A DNA stretch of 64,000 nucleotides from Climacium dendroides. Lineage: Eukaryota; Streptophyta; Bryopsida; Hypnales; Climaciaceae. Where the stretch lies: NCBI GenBank assembly GCA_950106755.1, contig OX467083.1:16673029-16737028 (forward strand). Reading direction: 5' to 3'. The first letter of the stretch is position 1, and the number at the start of each line of letters is the position of its first letter. The notes under the pieces are model-generated. The model was not told where the DNA came from. It searched no databases and was given only the letters and a program-made list of their open reading frames with translations. A program made the translations under genes and the position numbers. Below, one piece after another: positions 23,396 through 35,875 of this stretch.

Positions 23396-24185
23396 CAACT
23401 TACTTTATACTTTAATTGATGTGAGAGATTATTCTTTCAATTTGCATTTCAATAATTTCTTCAAGATTAATCTAATGATCTTTAAATGAAATAGTTTCAA
23501 TTTCAATTTCAAATGCTTGTAAATGTATAAACTTCCTAAAGCTCCTTCACTACTACAGTACTATTGGTATATTGCACAAAATTGTCCAAAATTACTACTT
23601 CTAGTGCATAATTGAACAAAAATTGAAACATTAAAGAAGTTTTGAAGTACAATTTTACAAAATTGTCTAATGTACTATAAGAATGTGTGGAATTAATTTA
23701 AGCCCATTTTACTAGAGATAATAAGATTATAATGTTTGAGGCTAGAATAGTATTATAAGATCAATTTTATTGAAATGTCTCTATTTTGGTCCCAAATATT
23801 GTGACATATATGTAAAGAAAGGTCTAAAATCTTTTTTGAAAGGTGCCAATGCATTACAAGACTACCAATTTAAAGAAATTGACATTTTTGACCCTACTTG
23901 ACATGGTCAATAAAAGGTGTAGTCAACTTTGTGGAGAGTTTGAAAGTTGAAACTATTCAACTTCAAAAAATTTGACCATCACATAAATTATATAGTTACA
24001 TAAATTAAATATGCATGCCAATCTTCAAAGATAACGGAGGTATTTAGCATACCTTAAATCATCTTGCATTAAAAAGATGTTCAAGAAGTGACAAATATAC
24101 TAATGACATTTTAATTTTTCTACATTATTTGGAAGAATCACAATCCCAACATTTGGTAAATACAAAACTTTTAAGCACAAAAAAA

Positions 24186-24520
24186 TTAACCCCACTATAT
24201 CAAAATCTCATTATATTACAATTGATATATGTTGAATTCATGAAATAAAAATTGTTCTAAAATTACCATTTCTTCTGCAATGGATAAAAGTTGAAAAAAA
24301 TAGATTTTAAAAATTTTCAACCTTACAATATTACTTGCCCTATATTATTGTGAGAATGTGTAGAACAAATTTCAACCTATTTGCCTAAATGGAATGCAAA
24401 ATATACATATTCAAAGGTCATGGGAAAAAATTCATAACTTACTCAATTGCCTCTCTAACTTCTCATTTTGATGTTTGTTATTATTGCTTAAGCTTCCACA
24501 AAACTTTTGAGCCCTACAAC
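24186..24520 (+). mobile_element. Degenerate piggyBac-type MITE, left part
   Basis: TTAACCCC at 24186-24193, followed after about 100 bp by AAATTACCATTTCTTCTGCA and later GAGAATGTGTAGAACAAATT, which match the copy at 42843 (AATTGTCATTTCTATAGCAA, GAGAATGTGTGGAAAAAATT). The right end is not found. A second weaker relic of the same family lies near 23580-23760. Confidence 0.5.
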
Positions 24521-25369
24521 TTTTGATTTGGGCATTCAATTAAGATAAATAAATTGAAAAAGCTTATACAAGCTTGCATTTTTGGCCAAAATTTTACTTT
24601 CATCAATTCAAAATTGACTTCATATGAATCTACATTATTGTGACAAAAATGTGAATCTCTAATACCAAACTTTGGTGCCCAAACTTGATGCTCTAGATTC
24701 TAGAATCACATTTCAACTAATGCTATTAGCCAAGTATTCAAAAAGTTCCATGGGAACTTATCATCCTTTACTTAGGAGTCAACTTTACATTAATCACATT
24801 TATTTTTTAATTTTTTTTTATCTTCAAAGCCAAAAAAATATTTTTTTGCTTCCTCCCAAATTTTAAAATTTCAAATAATTATGTATTTAATATATCATAA
24901 ATTGAATTTTGAATTGTTTCTTAGATTTCCAATATCTTGATTGAATAATATTGTTTTGATTTAGGTCTTTTAGGTTTTAATCTTTGGCATTTTGTCCATT
25001 GTTACAATGTACCAAAAAGATGTGTTCTACTATTTTAGAAATATGCACTCATATTTTCTATTAATTTTAATGAATGAAAATCTCACATTTTAATTGAAAA
25101 AGCTTGCCATAATGTATTGTATCAAAGCCATAAAAAAGAACAAATTGACTCTAGTGAACATTTGAATATAAGTTCGCATCCTTCAAAAAATTAGATATCC
25201 AATTGGGACTTTAAATAAATGAAGGATTAGTTTTAGAAAATATAAAAAATTAATCAAAGCATAGATACAGTCTAAAATACATTAGTTTTATATTAGTTTA
25301 TTTTATTTTATTATAGTTTTAAAATTTGGAAGCTATAGATGATATAAGAGAGTCCAAATTGATTTGATT

Positions 25370-26540
25370 TAGCATTATGCCATAGTATGGGCGCACGAAC
25401 ATTGATCACCAAAATTGTATAAAAAGATGGATGGGAATCAATTGTTTTGGCATTGTATAACACTTTTGCCACTTCATTTATAAGTCACATATTATAATAG
25501 GTGGTAATCAACATTATCCATTCAAAATTATAGGTGGTGCACAAATATTGAATGGATAATGTTGTGGACCATATAGTATAATCAATTTGCAAGTTTTTTG
25601 ATTAAAAATCAATAAAACATTATGGGCATCAATAATCAAATACCAATAAGCTTTACTTTATTATGATTTAATATATTCATATACTAAAAGAATTTGTACG
25701 TATTGTGAATTTTACAAAAGAACTTGAATATTATGCATTCCACATTATATTTGTGATTCAAAAACTTTGAACTTATGCAATAATTGAAATCTTTGGCATA
25801 GCAATTTCAAACATGAATAGCCTCCTTGTTTATCTTAGAAAAAGTCACACACAATGACTTTTGGTCAGCCTTAAGAAAACCATCACTTACCGATGTGATA
25901 TTTCCAAAATATGAAACAAAGCTCCACCATTTGAGACTTAGTCCTTTGAAGGTTCCAAGTTTGCTTGATGACTTTGTTTCATGACGACTCTTTGTTTGGT
26001 GAGAACTTAGTTCAGAGAGGTGGCGATTCATCTTTCTCTAATGAATGAATTGAAAAATAAAATAAAAAGTAGAGTTTCAAAGTCACCATGCATTGGTCTC
26101 CCATTCCAATGTTGAAAACGCCCAATGTTGAACATGTTCACATAATCCTAAACTATTCTAAACCCCATACTATTCTAAACCCCATGCTAGCTATTAAAAC
26201 AAATATACAAGCACCGACGCAAGCTTGATTTTGGGATACTCAAACTTCGTCTCTTTCGAGATACATGCATCTTTAAATTTGGCAATACAAGGATTGGAAT
26301 ATAATATATGTGATCAATTTGTTTGGATGACTATGATTTCATTAAAAAGGCCGGGTGGTGACATGTAAAAGCTTATGGTGTTGGTGATGGTTGATATAAG
26401 AATTTAAGATTATTTAACTTAGGCTTTTGTTCTTGGAAATGGTGACATCCTGAACAATAAAATGCTTAAACTGTTTAAAAGCTCCTGTCTTGAAATTTAA
26501 GTTGAAGGAGTACAGACTTGCCAGCCTAGAAAATCATGGC
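25370..26540. repeat. Dispersed repeat B, copy 2 (about 1.2 kb)
   Basis: Partner of 9310-10530. It contains a perfect 17-bp inverted pair, CAACATTATCCATTCAA at 25510-25526 and its inverse at 25549-25565, of which copy 1 keeps a weaker version. The CGACGCAAGCTTGATTTTGG block is at about 26213. No supported gene. Confidence 0.8.
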
Positions 26541-26643
26541 CATATGTACATTCGTTGGTGCTTAAAGCTAAAAAAAAAAGCTAAAAAAAACTGGGCCCAT
26601 CAATCCACTCAATACATTTGAGGTTTCAGACAATTTGACAATA

Positions 26644-26906
26644 TTAACTCTTAAAATTTCAAGCATTTAAATTAAAAAATTTTAACTTTTTGTAATTTTC
26701 TTTGAGTTGTCCCTCAAGCTACTTTTTAGACTCAAATGGCATAACTTTTGTTTCTAAGCACTGATTGAAATTTTTTTAAATCGTATTCCTAAAAAGCTAA
26801 TATGATTTTCTATCTTCAAAAATGTTTCAAAAAATCATGTCAAAAATTGAGATCACATTAGCCTACGTGAAATCTCAAGAGTCCCCCATAGGACTTTAGG
26901 GGTTAA
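26644..26906. mobile_element. piggyBac-type MITE, short copy
   Basis: Left TTAACTCTTAAAATTTC (26644), right AGGACTTTAGGGGTTAA (ends 26906). The left end resembles that of the copy at 31377 (TAACTCTTAAAGTCTC). The interior matches the right half of 42843-43766 (TGTCCCTCAAGCTACTTTTT type). 263 bp, internally deleted relative to the roughly 0.93-kb form. Confidence 0.65.
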
Positions 26907-27239
26907 GAGGAAGTTTTAAGAGAGGCTTAGTCTATTAGTGTAGCACTTTCTTGCTTTTTCAAATAAGAGCTTAACTTGTAAAGATTTTATAGGAGATCAT
27001 ATATATATGGTATTGTATTTTAGTCTTTGAATATGAAGTACATATTAAAATTTGGTGGGACATACACCATTGGATTAAAAATTCAATAGTTAATACATTT
27101 CATTTGGATGCCATTCTAGCATCTATGCTTTGTGTTATGCTCAATTATGGCATTATATAAGTAAAATATGTAGCCAAAATAATGCGAGCAATAATGATCC
27201 AAATTAGGTGTGGTACATTTCATTAAATTAAATTATTAA

Positions 27240-27860
27240 ATGTTCAATTTAAACATAAGATCTTCATTTTTACAAGTTTTTCGTTTCTTTTCATCGTTGC
27301 ATGAATTGATTTAGAACCTTGGCACAAATACCATGAAGTACCAATTGATCACATATTAAGGCAAAATTTGTTTTCTAAAATACTTACAAGTACTTCATTT
27401 ATTTCTTGTAATTCCTTCAAAGAAACTCTAAAAAATGTTCACAATCAACCCATTTGACACTATGACTCTTAGGGATTCATCATTAGAAGGAAATTGAGAC
27501 TACAAAGAGGTTGTCCCCCTTTTACTTCATTTCTTACATTCCCTACATTCTCTATGACTATTATTTTCGCCATCCTTAAATTTTTAGATGTAGATTTTAG
27601 AAGCTCAGTTGTGTATTTTCAATTTCTTGAATTAAAAAATGTATTCTATACCACTATAAGAGCTCTCATTTTGAAGGTTGTTCCAAATGTATATAATATA
27701 TGATAAATTTGAAGAAAAAATGTTCCGATAATCAAGATTCAAAGTTTTCTTAGTACTAAAATATTTTTCAATAAAACCTATAACATATTTTGGAGATTTT
27801 GCATCTTTCCAATTTTTTAAGTTATATATTGTATTTTATATCATTAGAAGTGCATTTTGA
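27240..27860. repeat. Dispersed repeat E, copy 2
   Basis: Partner of 15640-16190 in the same orientation (TTTAGAACCTTGGCACAAAT, CATGAAGTACCAATTGAT, ACTATGACTCTTAGG, TTCCCTACATTCTC). The open frame at 27494-27703 lies wholly in it and is not kept in copy 1. Confidence 0.7.
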
Positions 27861-28275
27861 AGACCTTTCCAAAAATGGGCAATTTCATTAGAATGGCAAA
27901 ATTCTTCTACTTTGATAGTTTTTACAATTTATGTACACTCAGTCGAGCAATCTTTTAGCCAAATCATCAAGCCATGAGTGTGAAAACACAACCATTTCAA
28001 TGTCTTTTGTTTTACAATGGATAAGAGTTTCGATGAAGGAGTTCTATTAACAATGCTTATATGTCACGAGTGATATGAGAAGAGGAAACCTACTCAAAAA
28101 AACCATGTAGAACAACTTATTTGCTTTTGGTGATTTATTACAATAAACAAACCTCAAGAAGGCCTTTGTCACAAGAGTATGGGAAATTTAAGGGTCGCTA
28201 TTTTTACTACATTTCACCAAATCCATCCAAGATTCCAAGTGAGGGTCAAAGATTCACCGAGTCTTCCTTAAATAT

Positions 28276-28847
28276 TACACTCCCTCCATCTCAAAGTGAT
28301 CTTCATGTTGGCTTTAATATTTTGTCCCAAAATGATCTTGTTGTACTTTGTGACAATGGAAATTGGTCAAATTTTTTTTTTGACTACTATTTGGGACCAA
28401 CAAAACAACTTTAAGTATTAGTTCTCTTTCCCTCCATGCAATCATCAATCAAAAAAACAAATGAAATGACTAAAGGGATCAATCAACATTGTTCATTCTT
28501 ATTTTTTGCATCTTTTTGAATATTGCATGATTGAAGGAGATGAAGCTTTGAAAGGTAACATAAAGGGCCACACGTGGTCTTGGACATATACTAAATGCTT
28601 GTAGAATGATGACTTCATACTCAACAATCACGATCAGTGGTGCTCTTTGAAAATGCCTCCAATAATCTCCTTTTTCAATATTCCCAAACTACACTTTGAA
28701 AAAGGCTCCAAAACTCAAAGTTTCTAGAATACTAGGAGTGCACCAAATTCTACTTGTAGCACCAAATTGATTTTAAAAAATGTTATTTTCACCCTTATTT
28801 CGGAACATTTTGTCCAACAGGAAGACCATTTTGGGACAGAGGGAGTA
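28276..28847 (+). mobile_element. Mariner/Stowaway-type TIR element
   Basis: Left TA then CACTCCCTCCATCTCAAAGT, with a second terminal-like block TTTTGTCCCAAAATGATCTT at about 28320. Right AAGACCATTTTGGGACAGAG then GGAGTA. TA at both borders and CTCCCTC..CCCAAAAT ends are the hallmark of plant mariner-like elements and their Stowaway MITEs. The body matches 8950-9270 in inverse orientation. No intact transposase. Confidence 0.8.
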
Positions 28848-28989
28848 GGAAACTATGAAACCCAAACAAAAAGATATAGTTAAAAAATAGTATAAACTAA
28901 TGCCTTTTATCTTAAAAGAGGATTTCCACATGAGTGACATGATTGAAGGGCAAAAATTTACCCTGCTGTTGAATTTTTTTTTTTTTAAA

Positions 28990-30400
28990 GTTTGTATTAG
29001 GGAACCCACTGTTGTCTGCTGGTGCCTACCCATTCGTGGCATCAGAGAGACGTTCTTCAGGGTTCTCCGGAGCCGACCTTCCTGTCGGTGCGCTTAGTTT
29101 GCCTTCATTGGTTACATCGAACACATTCCCAACAGTTGTTTCTTTTCGACACAAATTGTCGCGCGCTCGATTGCAAGGAATCGAAGAAGGCGGCAACCAA
29201 GTCCAAATTTTCCCAACAGTACTTTTCGTAACGGTCGATCCTTCAACCGTCCTAGCTCAATTCGCATCCGCCTCCGAGAATCGAGAATATGTGATGCTGT
29301 CGTATGTATACTAGCAAACACAGGCTAGTTTTCTAGCTAAATGTATGTATGTGATATGTGTATAATTTATATGTATGAATATGCGAATGCATATACTGGA
29401 CGTGCACCTAGCGGTGACCAGGGAGAAGATCCTTGATTCGATCCTTCATGGCCGGGAAAATTACTTGAGAACTTTTCCAGAATGATGATGTTTTGCAGAA
29501 GGAATATAATTATGATCGATCAGGGAATATTACAAAATGGGAAAATCAGTGGCATGGACTGTACATAAATCATTTTCTCTGTTGGCAGTACTGCAGAGCG
29601 CAGACTGGGAATACATTTTGGAACAGTACCTTACCTACCACAAGCTGGCGCAATTCTGGAGCTAGGGGACACATCGAGTCTGAAAGATTCGAAGGTAACC
29701 TATCTGAGCTAGCGACAAGTCGCCGAAAGAAACAACGCTATGATGCGGTGCCTGTGACACGCCTGCATGCCTGCCTCAAGCGGCAATCGGCACTGCAGCT
29801 CAACTTGAATCCCCGGCCTGTAAACAGATTTAGATCGAAAGGTCAATTTGGCTAATTTGGTGATATTCGCACTCATCTCAAAAACTGTGACTTATATTTT
29901 CACAGAGGTCTAATTTCAGGCCGCAAACTAGGACCGGTATAGATTTGGGGTTCAGTCCTGAACCGCACCAAACTACTGTAGTGGAATATATATCGCCAAT
30001 TTAACGAAAATGACGTTGCCAAGTTATTGGTCACCGGCCGTGTGTCCAATGCGAACATTTTTAGCAGCTCGAGCATCAATTTCGTTAAGTGGGAAATTCC
30101 ACGGCTGTAACTCGTTTCAACTCAGGGTGCTGGCTACGAACATGCGGGGCGGTCTGATTGAAAATGTATGCATGCAAGTCGTTTTCGAAGCTAGCTTTTG
30201 TGTACGTTGGTGAATGATGCAATCTTTGGCGCCGACTCAATTCATCGAAACTGATGAATGATGTGTAACATTCAAGACCTTCGCTAGCTGCTTCGAAATA
30301 ATTGGAGTGAGTCCTGTTGCTCCGGTCCTGCATCGCGTAAATCTGAATATTTACTGTACGTTGGGTTACGTTCCAGAAACTTTAATGGGTATTTCTTCGA
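28990..30400. repeat. GC-balanced segment B
   Basis: Shares blocks with segment A at both ends (TTCTCCGGAGCCGACCTTCC at 29062; TTTTCGTAACGGTCGATCCT; AAATCAGTGGCATGGACTGT near 29540; TCTAATTTCAGGCCGCAAAC at about 29908) and with C at the right. It is shorter than A (about 0.9 kb between outer blocks against 2.3 kb). A 120-codon frame (29493-29855) and a 100-codon frame (29012-29314) are open here but are not kept in A or C, so they are not called as genes. Confidence 0.6.
29865..30010 (+). repeat. Shared right-hand block, copy B
   Basis: AAACTGTGACTTATATTTTC, ACAGAGGTCTAATTTCAGG, CCGCAAACTAGGACCGGTAT, then ATCGCCAATTTAACGAAAAT. The last part is kept in C (ATCGCCAACTTAACGAAATT) but not clearly in A. 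Confidence 0.8.
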
Positions 30401-31376
30401 TTCTCGCCTGGATCCGGAGTCTAGAAATGGCAGTTTTGAGTGATTTTCAGTGAGCAACAAATGATTTTTTCTCTTGTTCTGATTTTTTTTTTTTTTAAAT
30501 TCAAAAGAACGGTGGCCATTGGCTCTTGTTTTGATTTGATAACCCGTAATTATCATATTTCAATTGTTGTGGGAGATTGTTTTACTTTTCATGTATGCAT
30601 TTCTTCCTGATTGATCTTTGAATGATAAATATTCATTTGGAATGTTATATGATTCTTTTAAATGATTTCGACTTTTACAATTCATATTTGTACTCGTCCC
30701 TGATTTCTTCATAATCTTTAATCTGTAACCCCCCCAATTTTTTTTCATTTCCAAGAAAGTTTAAACTGAAGTTGAGTATACGTTGAATTGTGTCTTGGGT
30801 AAGTTGAAAAAAGGTTCAGTTTCTCGATTCTGCTGCTTTGATTTTGGACTCGGGACTATGGAGTTTGGTCTTTCATTTTTTAAATTGTTAGAAGTAAAGA
30901 AAATTTGTGCTCAATTATTGGATCAGTTTTAATGAATAAGATCTCGGTTGTATTCTTCCTGAAATGCTTGCGATGGTACGAGTGTTGAGTGTATCAAAGC
31001 AATCAAGGCTAAAGTAACTGCCTTCAATTTTCTTTTTTATGCAATATCATGGCAGTTGATGCAAGATCCCAGTGCCAAGACTTCGTCACCTATGGGGTGT
31101 GAAGAAAAGATCGGTAAAGCAAAGCCTGATTTTCCTCTTTACTTTCTTTTGGGAAGGCAGGAAGATTTTTCTCAAAAGTGCACACATACTCAAAGTAGGG
31201 AGGGAAAGGAGAACTTTCTGAGCCATTATACATGCAGAAAGTAATTTTGGTGAACTTATTTGTAGAAAAGCTCTTTTGTCAATCTATATCAGTGTACCCT
31301 GAGCATATAAAAACCTTAAAAACATTTTTTTTTTTTAAAACAGCTAAAGAAGGCGTAGATTTGTAAAGTAGTCGAA
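30401..31376. other. No recognised feature
   Basis: AT-rich DNA with a T-run (30483-30497) and short frames only. A 62-codon frame at 31056-31244 has no recognisable product. Nothing else seen. Confidence 0.4.
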
Positions 31377-32096
31377 GTAACTCTTAAAGTCTCAAGGCCT
31401 TCTTTCCATTAAAAGAACACTCAAAATTACCATTTCTATTGCAAAGATTTTTTTTTTTTAAAATAACAATTTTTTTTGCATATTGAAATAGGATCATGTC
31501 ATAATATAAAATCTTAATTTTCATCCTCTAAAGAAATAGATGGGGAATTTTATTAAGATGGCAGTATTCTATGAGTCATTTTCAAACCGCTTTGAATCGT
31601 AAAAGTGCCATCTAAGATAGGTGTAGATTTCAGAAATCTAAGACTAATAGAAATTTCAGACCGCCCACTTTGAATTGTAAGAGTGTCATCTAAGACAAGT
31701 GTACATTTTAGACCGCTTGATTTGAACTGTAAAAACTGCCAAACTTGTAGAATGGTGCCATTTTAAAGAAATTCCCCATGTAGGTACAAGATAAAACTCA
31801 TTGAAGGTAAATCTAAATTGTTAATAGTTCTAAGATGGAATTAGAATACACTAATTCCAATAATAAGATTGTTCTAGCGAGTACACTAAATCCTATAAAA
31901 AAAAATTTAATTGAGTTTTAAAACAAATCTAATATGCTATTTGCTCTAGAAGATGCTCTTATTGCCCTACAAAACAAGAAGATCCATAACTTATACATCA
32001 CTAATCCAAATGGAATGAATTAATGCCTTATATATAGATAGCCTCTCAAAACCTTCTAATTTTCCTCAAGAGGACACTTGGGACTTTAGGGGTCAA
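31377..32096 (+). mobile_element. piggyBac-type MITE carrying a nested MITE
   Basis: Left GTAACTCTTAAAGTCTCAAG (first four bases a changed TTAA), right GGGACTTTAGGGGTCAA (TCAA for TTAA). Interior matches of the 42843-43766 copy: ACACTCAAAATTACCATTTC, AAATCTAAATT, GATTGTTCTAG and CCAAATGGAATGAAT. A family 1 MITE is inserted at 31541-31777. Without it the element is about 483 bp, so it is also internally deleted. Confidence 0.7.
31541..31777. mobile_element. MITE family 1, complete copy
   Basis: Left TGGGGAATTTTATTAAGATG then GCAGTATTCTA; right TAGAATGGTGCCATTTTAAA then GAAATTCCCC, its inverse (about 30 bp). Inside there are two direct copies of a block with AGTG(C/T)CATCTAAGA, AGTGTA or GTAGATTT and CAGACCGC. 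237 bp, inserted in a piggyBac-type MITE, hence younger than it. Non-coding. Confidence 0.85.
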
Positions 32097-33188
32097 TTAC
32101 TTTAGTAATGAATTTCAAGTCCTTTGGAGGTATAACAATAATGTTATGGCTAAAAAATCACCCTTTTTAGAGATAGGGGACTAAAAAATTGTACAATTTG
32201 TCCTTATTGAAATCACCATTTAGAATAATCACCATTTGATCATGTAATTTACTTTTCAATTTTGATGGATTTGGTGCATATTTTCAATTGAACCTTAGTT
32301 TGTCTTCAATTAAGGTTGGAAAAACATCATCATCCTTTAAATTGTTGCAAACGTTAGACTTAATAGATTGACAATTCTTTTGGTTTATAATAGGAAATTA
32401 AAAATGTTATAGAATTTTTTGGGTCAATTCATTCCAACAAATAAATTATAGATAGTTAAAGGAAAAAACATGTTGCTTTATAAAGTTGTAGAAAATAGAA
32501 GAATAGAGGACTTTTTTTGTCCTTCATTCAATTCCATTGTAGCTTTATTTATTTTCTATACTATATGAATGATAATTCAACAACAACATTTAAGATTTCA
32601 AAATTGTAGAAATATAAGAAAATTCTTTGCTATACACATAAATCTCATGGCTATATTCATTTAATTTATGAAGAATCCAATGTTGATTCTTTACAAAGTT
32701 TTGAATCTTTTTAATTCTTTAATTGAATTTGAACACAAGTTTCATTACATTAGATTTGCGAAGAGGGGAATTTGTTGTATTTGAAAATTGAGTACAAATT
32801 TCATTAAATTAAAACAACAAAGAGTGAAATTACATGCAAAATTGGGCTACGACTAGGACTTTGAAAAATGAGTGGCCTTTGTGCCACGTGTATGACCCCC
32901 ATGTTTTCATTCACCAAGTATATTAAATTGTCATTTTTCAACTCAATTTTGACCCTTTTATCCCTATTTCAAACTCAGACTATTTGTATTTGAAAACCAA
33001 AAATAATTTTCATTACACTAACATGATAAAGACTAAAATTAGAAATGCTATATAGTAGAGCTTATAATTTCAAATCTAGTAAAAAATTGAGTGAATCACT
33101 ATTGCCAAGTATATAAACCTTGTGGCTCCATTTATTTAGTCTTCAAAATTGTCAATTTTCAATCTAGTTGAGACCTTTCCCACTTCCA
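32097..33188. other. No recognised feature
   Basis: AT-rich, with direct short repeats of TTTCATTA-type text (AATTTCATTAAATTA, TTTTCATTACACTA) near 32750-33020 but no clear ends, no coding frame above 60 codons and no known motif. Confidence 0.4.
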
Positions 33189-33412
33189 TTAACCCTTGAA
33201 GGGACCAAAAGCCCTTTGCATCTATATAGTATATTATGAATTCAATGATATTTGATTAAAAAAATCTAATCAAATATTGCTCAATACAAAGTAAATCATG
33301 ATAGTATGTAGGTAACAATGTATCAAAATTTCTTATATTAAACCACAATTGAAGAGTCATAAGGCTAAATACAGGCCACATGGAGGGATCCTCAGGGCCT
33401 TTCAAGGATCAA
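33189..33412 (+). mobile_element. piggyBac-type MITE, solo (empty-site) copy b
   Basis: Left TTAACCCTTGAAGGGACCAA, right GGGCCTTTCAAGGATCAA (TCAA for TTAA). 224 bp. It matches the outer shell of the composites at 11929-13222 (inverse) and 49357-50794 (same orientation). At 33338-33341 it has a plain TTAA exactly where both composites carry an inner TTAA-bounded element. Confidence 0.85.
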
Positions 33413-33599
33413 ACTTAGAGATTCAAGATTGGCGTATTTGACAAATGAGTACAATTCTCATTACATAAGGATGACAAGGAATGAAATTAGATGCAACAAG
33501 GTAGCTGAATGTGAAAGCGTCATTTTTCTAATTGTACGAAATGAAACGTCAAAACACGGGTTTGAAGAAGTTTGTCTGCATTGCCCTCACATTGTTGCC

Positions 33600-33860
33600 C
33601 CCCTCTAACTAATGAGAGTTGAAAATTCTTTAGGACGACCAACAAGCATTTTTGCTTCCAAAGTGACTCTTTCAGGGGAACCTAACTTAGTGCCCTAAGT
33701 GAGTAGGTATCCCATGCTTTCAACTTTTGAATGTTTATAAATTGTCCGCGAGTGTCGGAAAATTACAAAACGACGAGGGTTGCATCTCTATTGAGGAAGG
33801 CTTAAATTTTTTTAAATTCATAATATTTGAACCACCTATCAAGTTGGACCCTCCAAAAAG
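33600..33860. repeat. Dispersed repeat A, copy 2
   Basis: Partner of 500-760 (GGGGAACCTAACTTAGTG, GTAGGTATCCCATGCTTT, GAACCACCTATCAAGTTGGA). No coding content. Confidence 0.55.
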
Positions 33861-34524
33861 TGAGACCTGACACGTGGCCCTACGCGACTGGTGATCCGTC
33901 TTTTTTGAATAATTCCTTCTGGAGGCTGGGTCCAGCTTGGCCGACCACCTGCACGTGGTCCCCGGGAATGTGACGGAGAGCTGTGTGAGCCGGCCTGCAA
34001 TCCTGCTTCATTCTTTGCAGTCGGTGCGCCTTGTTTTCGCAGCCGACCGCGAGATATTTTGCCGCCCCGAACGTCAGACGTACTTTACTTCGAAGGTTGA
34101 GATCGGTCTTTCGGAGCAATCGAGAGAAAAATATCTTTCGAAGAAACCCACGATAGTTTCTGAAGATTTTTGTCAGTAACTGCCGGATTTACACGCATTT
34201 TTTTACGTATATTTGGTTGGCATATATAGTGCACTCTTCTTGCGAGAACGCCCGCGAGACCCGGCTCAGGCCCCAGATCGACTGCTTCTCATCGATACGA
34301 GCAAACAATAATGTTGTTGCCGGCGCGTGTTCAGCTTGCGAAGATCAGATTCCTCCCAAGGTATGACGCAGACCCTGAAACTATTGTAAGCATGAGATGC
34401 GGCTGGGCTTCACAATGAACTTAATTCGGTTTCGGAAATTTTGAAGGGGCGCCGTAGGGTTTGGACGTCAAGGATTGAGAATTTGTTTAAAACGTGCCCT
34501 TTGCACGTGCGGACTGCACTTGAG

Positions 34525-34655
34525 TTAAGGTATGTTTGCACTTGGTGTTAGGGGTGATATTTCTAATGTGAATCCAGTCTAAATGTAGGTCTGAATTCAT
34601 TCCTAAGACCCTCACTAACAACTCTTTAACACTCTTTAACACAAACATACCTTTA
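34525..34655. mobile_element. MITE family 4, copy 2
   Basis: Left TTAAGGTATGTTTGCACTTG, right AACACAAACATACCTTTA, inverted. 131 bp, equal in length to copy 1 (19366-19495) and likewise placed in a GC-balanced segment. Interior CTAAATGTAGGTCTGAATTC resembles TTTAGACCTAC in copy 1 by inverse. Confidence 0.8.
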
Positions 34656-35714
34656 CTGACTTACTTATTGGAGCCTGATACATAACTTCAAATTCGAAAA
34701 TGCTCCGTCGGCAGGCCGTGCGGTGGGGGTTTGCAGTGGCCGGGTGCAGTGGCCGGTGCAGTTTGCAGGGGTGCATAGAGCATATCTTGCCCCATGCCAT
34801 TCATTAGATTTGTGTAAGTCTGCCAATTTTCAAGGCCTATGACAGCCTCAGAGCGTTCACAGCCTCTCAAAGCGTACCATCGCACAGTGTCTCACTCGTT
34901 TGGGTCCCTTCCATTGCGTTGGGTTCCCCTCATTGTGGAAGGCCCTTTTGTCGAGAGCCTCTCGCTTTGCATTAGGATCCGAAATGCCATTACTCCTGTT
35001 GTAATCACCAACCTTAGACGATCACAACAAGGTGCACGAGTCTGTATACTCACTGATAGGAATCGATCATTAATAATCCGCGATAGCTCAAGCTGCAGTA
35101 AGTGTAGAATGTGCAGCAAGAAGTTGAAGAAAGTAGAAGTTCTCTAGCTGCCTCTCTCTCTCATTTACATCTCACTCTAGCTAGCCTTTTACTCATCGAA
35201 CATGAGTGTAGAACATTTAAAATCTCTTCCCGTCGGATTCAAGTAGGAAATATTGAAGGCTTATCACTCGTTTTTGAATACCTGACTCAATGTTACACTA
35301 GCCGAGTAGAGTGTGTACTCGTGTTCATTATTTGATGTAACGTTTTACACAACCAGCTCATATCCCAGTTAGGATTCCAAGCTCATACTGAATGCTCAGG
35401 TGTGAAAACTGAACAGCAGAGAGGGCACATGGAACTTGCAACCTTGGTTTTGGGTAAAAACTCAAACCCAGAGCTGCAAAATCTTGGATTCACAGGCATT
35501 TATCTGAGATGTTGAAATAGTGTCGAGCATCTCAAATACTATCTCGATCTAGTCGACTTCGCAATCCATGTTCCCTCTAGTTCAAGTAATGGCTCTAGCT
35601 AGTTACAGAGGGGCGTGCGACTTAATATTGAGTAGCTCGTCCATTTCAACCAGTTAGGTCTGCATGTGGTCATTTCGATCTCTGGTCTACGCAGACCATG
35701 TCTTCGACAAATTG

Positions 35715-35875
35715 GAGATATCCCACAAGTCAAGAACTGTGACATATATCTTCACACAGGTCTAATTTCAGGTCACAAACGGACCAGTATAGATTTTAGG
35801 TTTAGGCCGTGCAGCTTGAACTGCACCGAAGTAATGAAATATCGCCAACTTAACGAAATTGACATTGACTAGTAA
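35715..35875 (+). repeat. Shared right-hand block, copy C
   Basis: GAACTGTGACATATATCTTC, ACACAGGTCTAATTTCAGG, TCACAAACGGACCAGTATAG, ATCGCCAACTTAACGAAATT. Matches copies A and B in the same orientation. Confidence 0.8.

Noticed and set aside
29493..29855. 120-codon frame in segment B
   Set aside because: Not conserved in the homologous parts of segments A and C; no recognised domain.
33880..34179. Overlapping 79- and 80-codon frames on opposite strands
   Set aside because: Both strands equally open and neither recognised; more likely the effect of higher GC than of coding.
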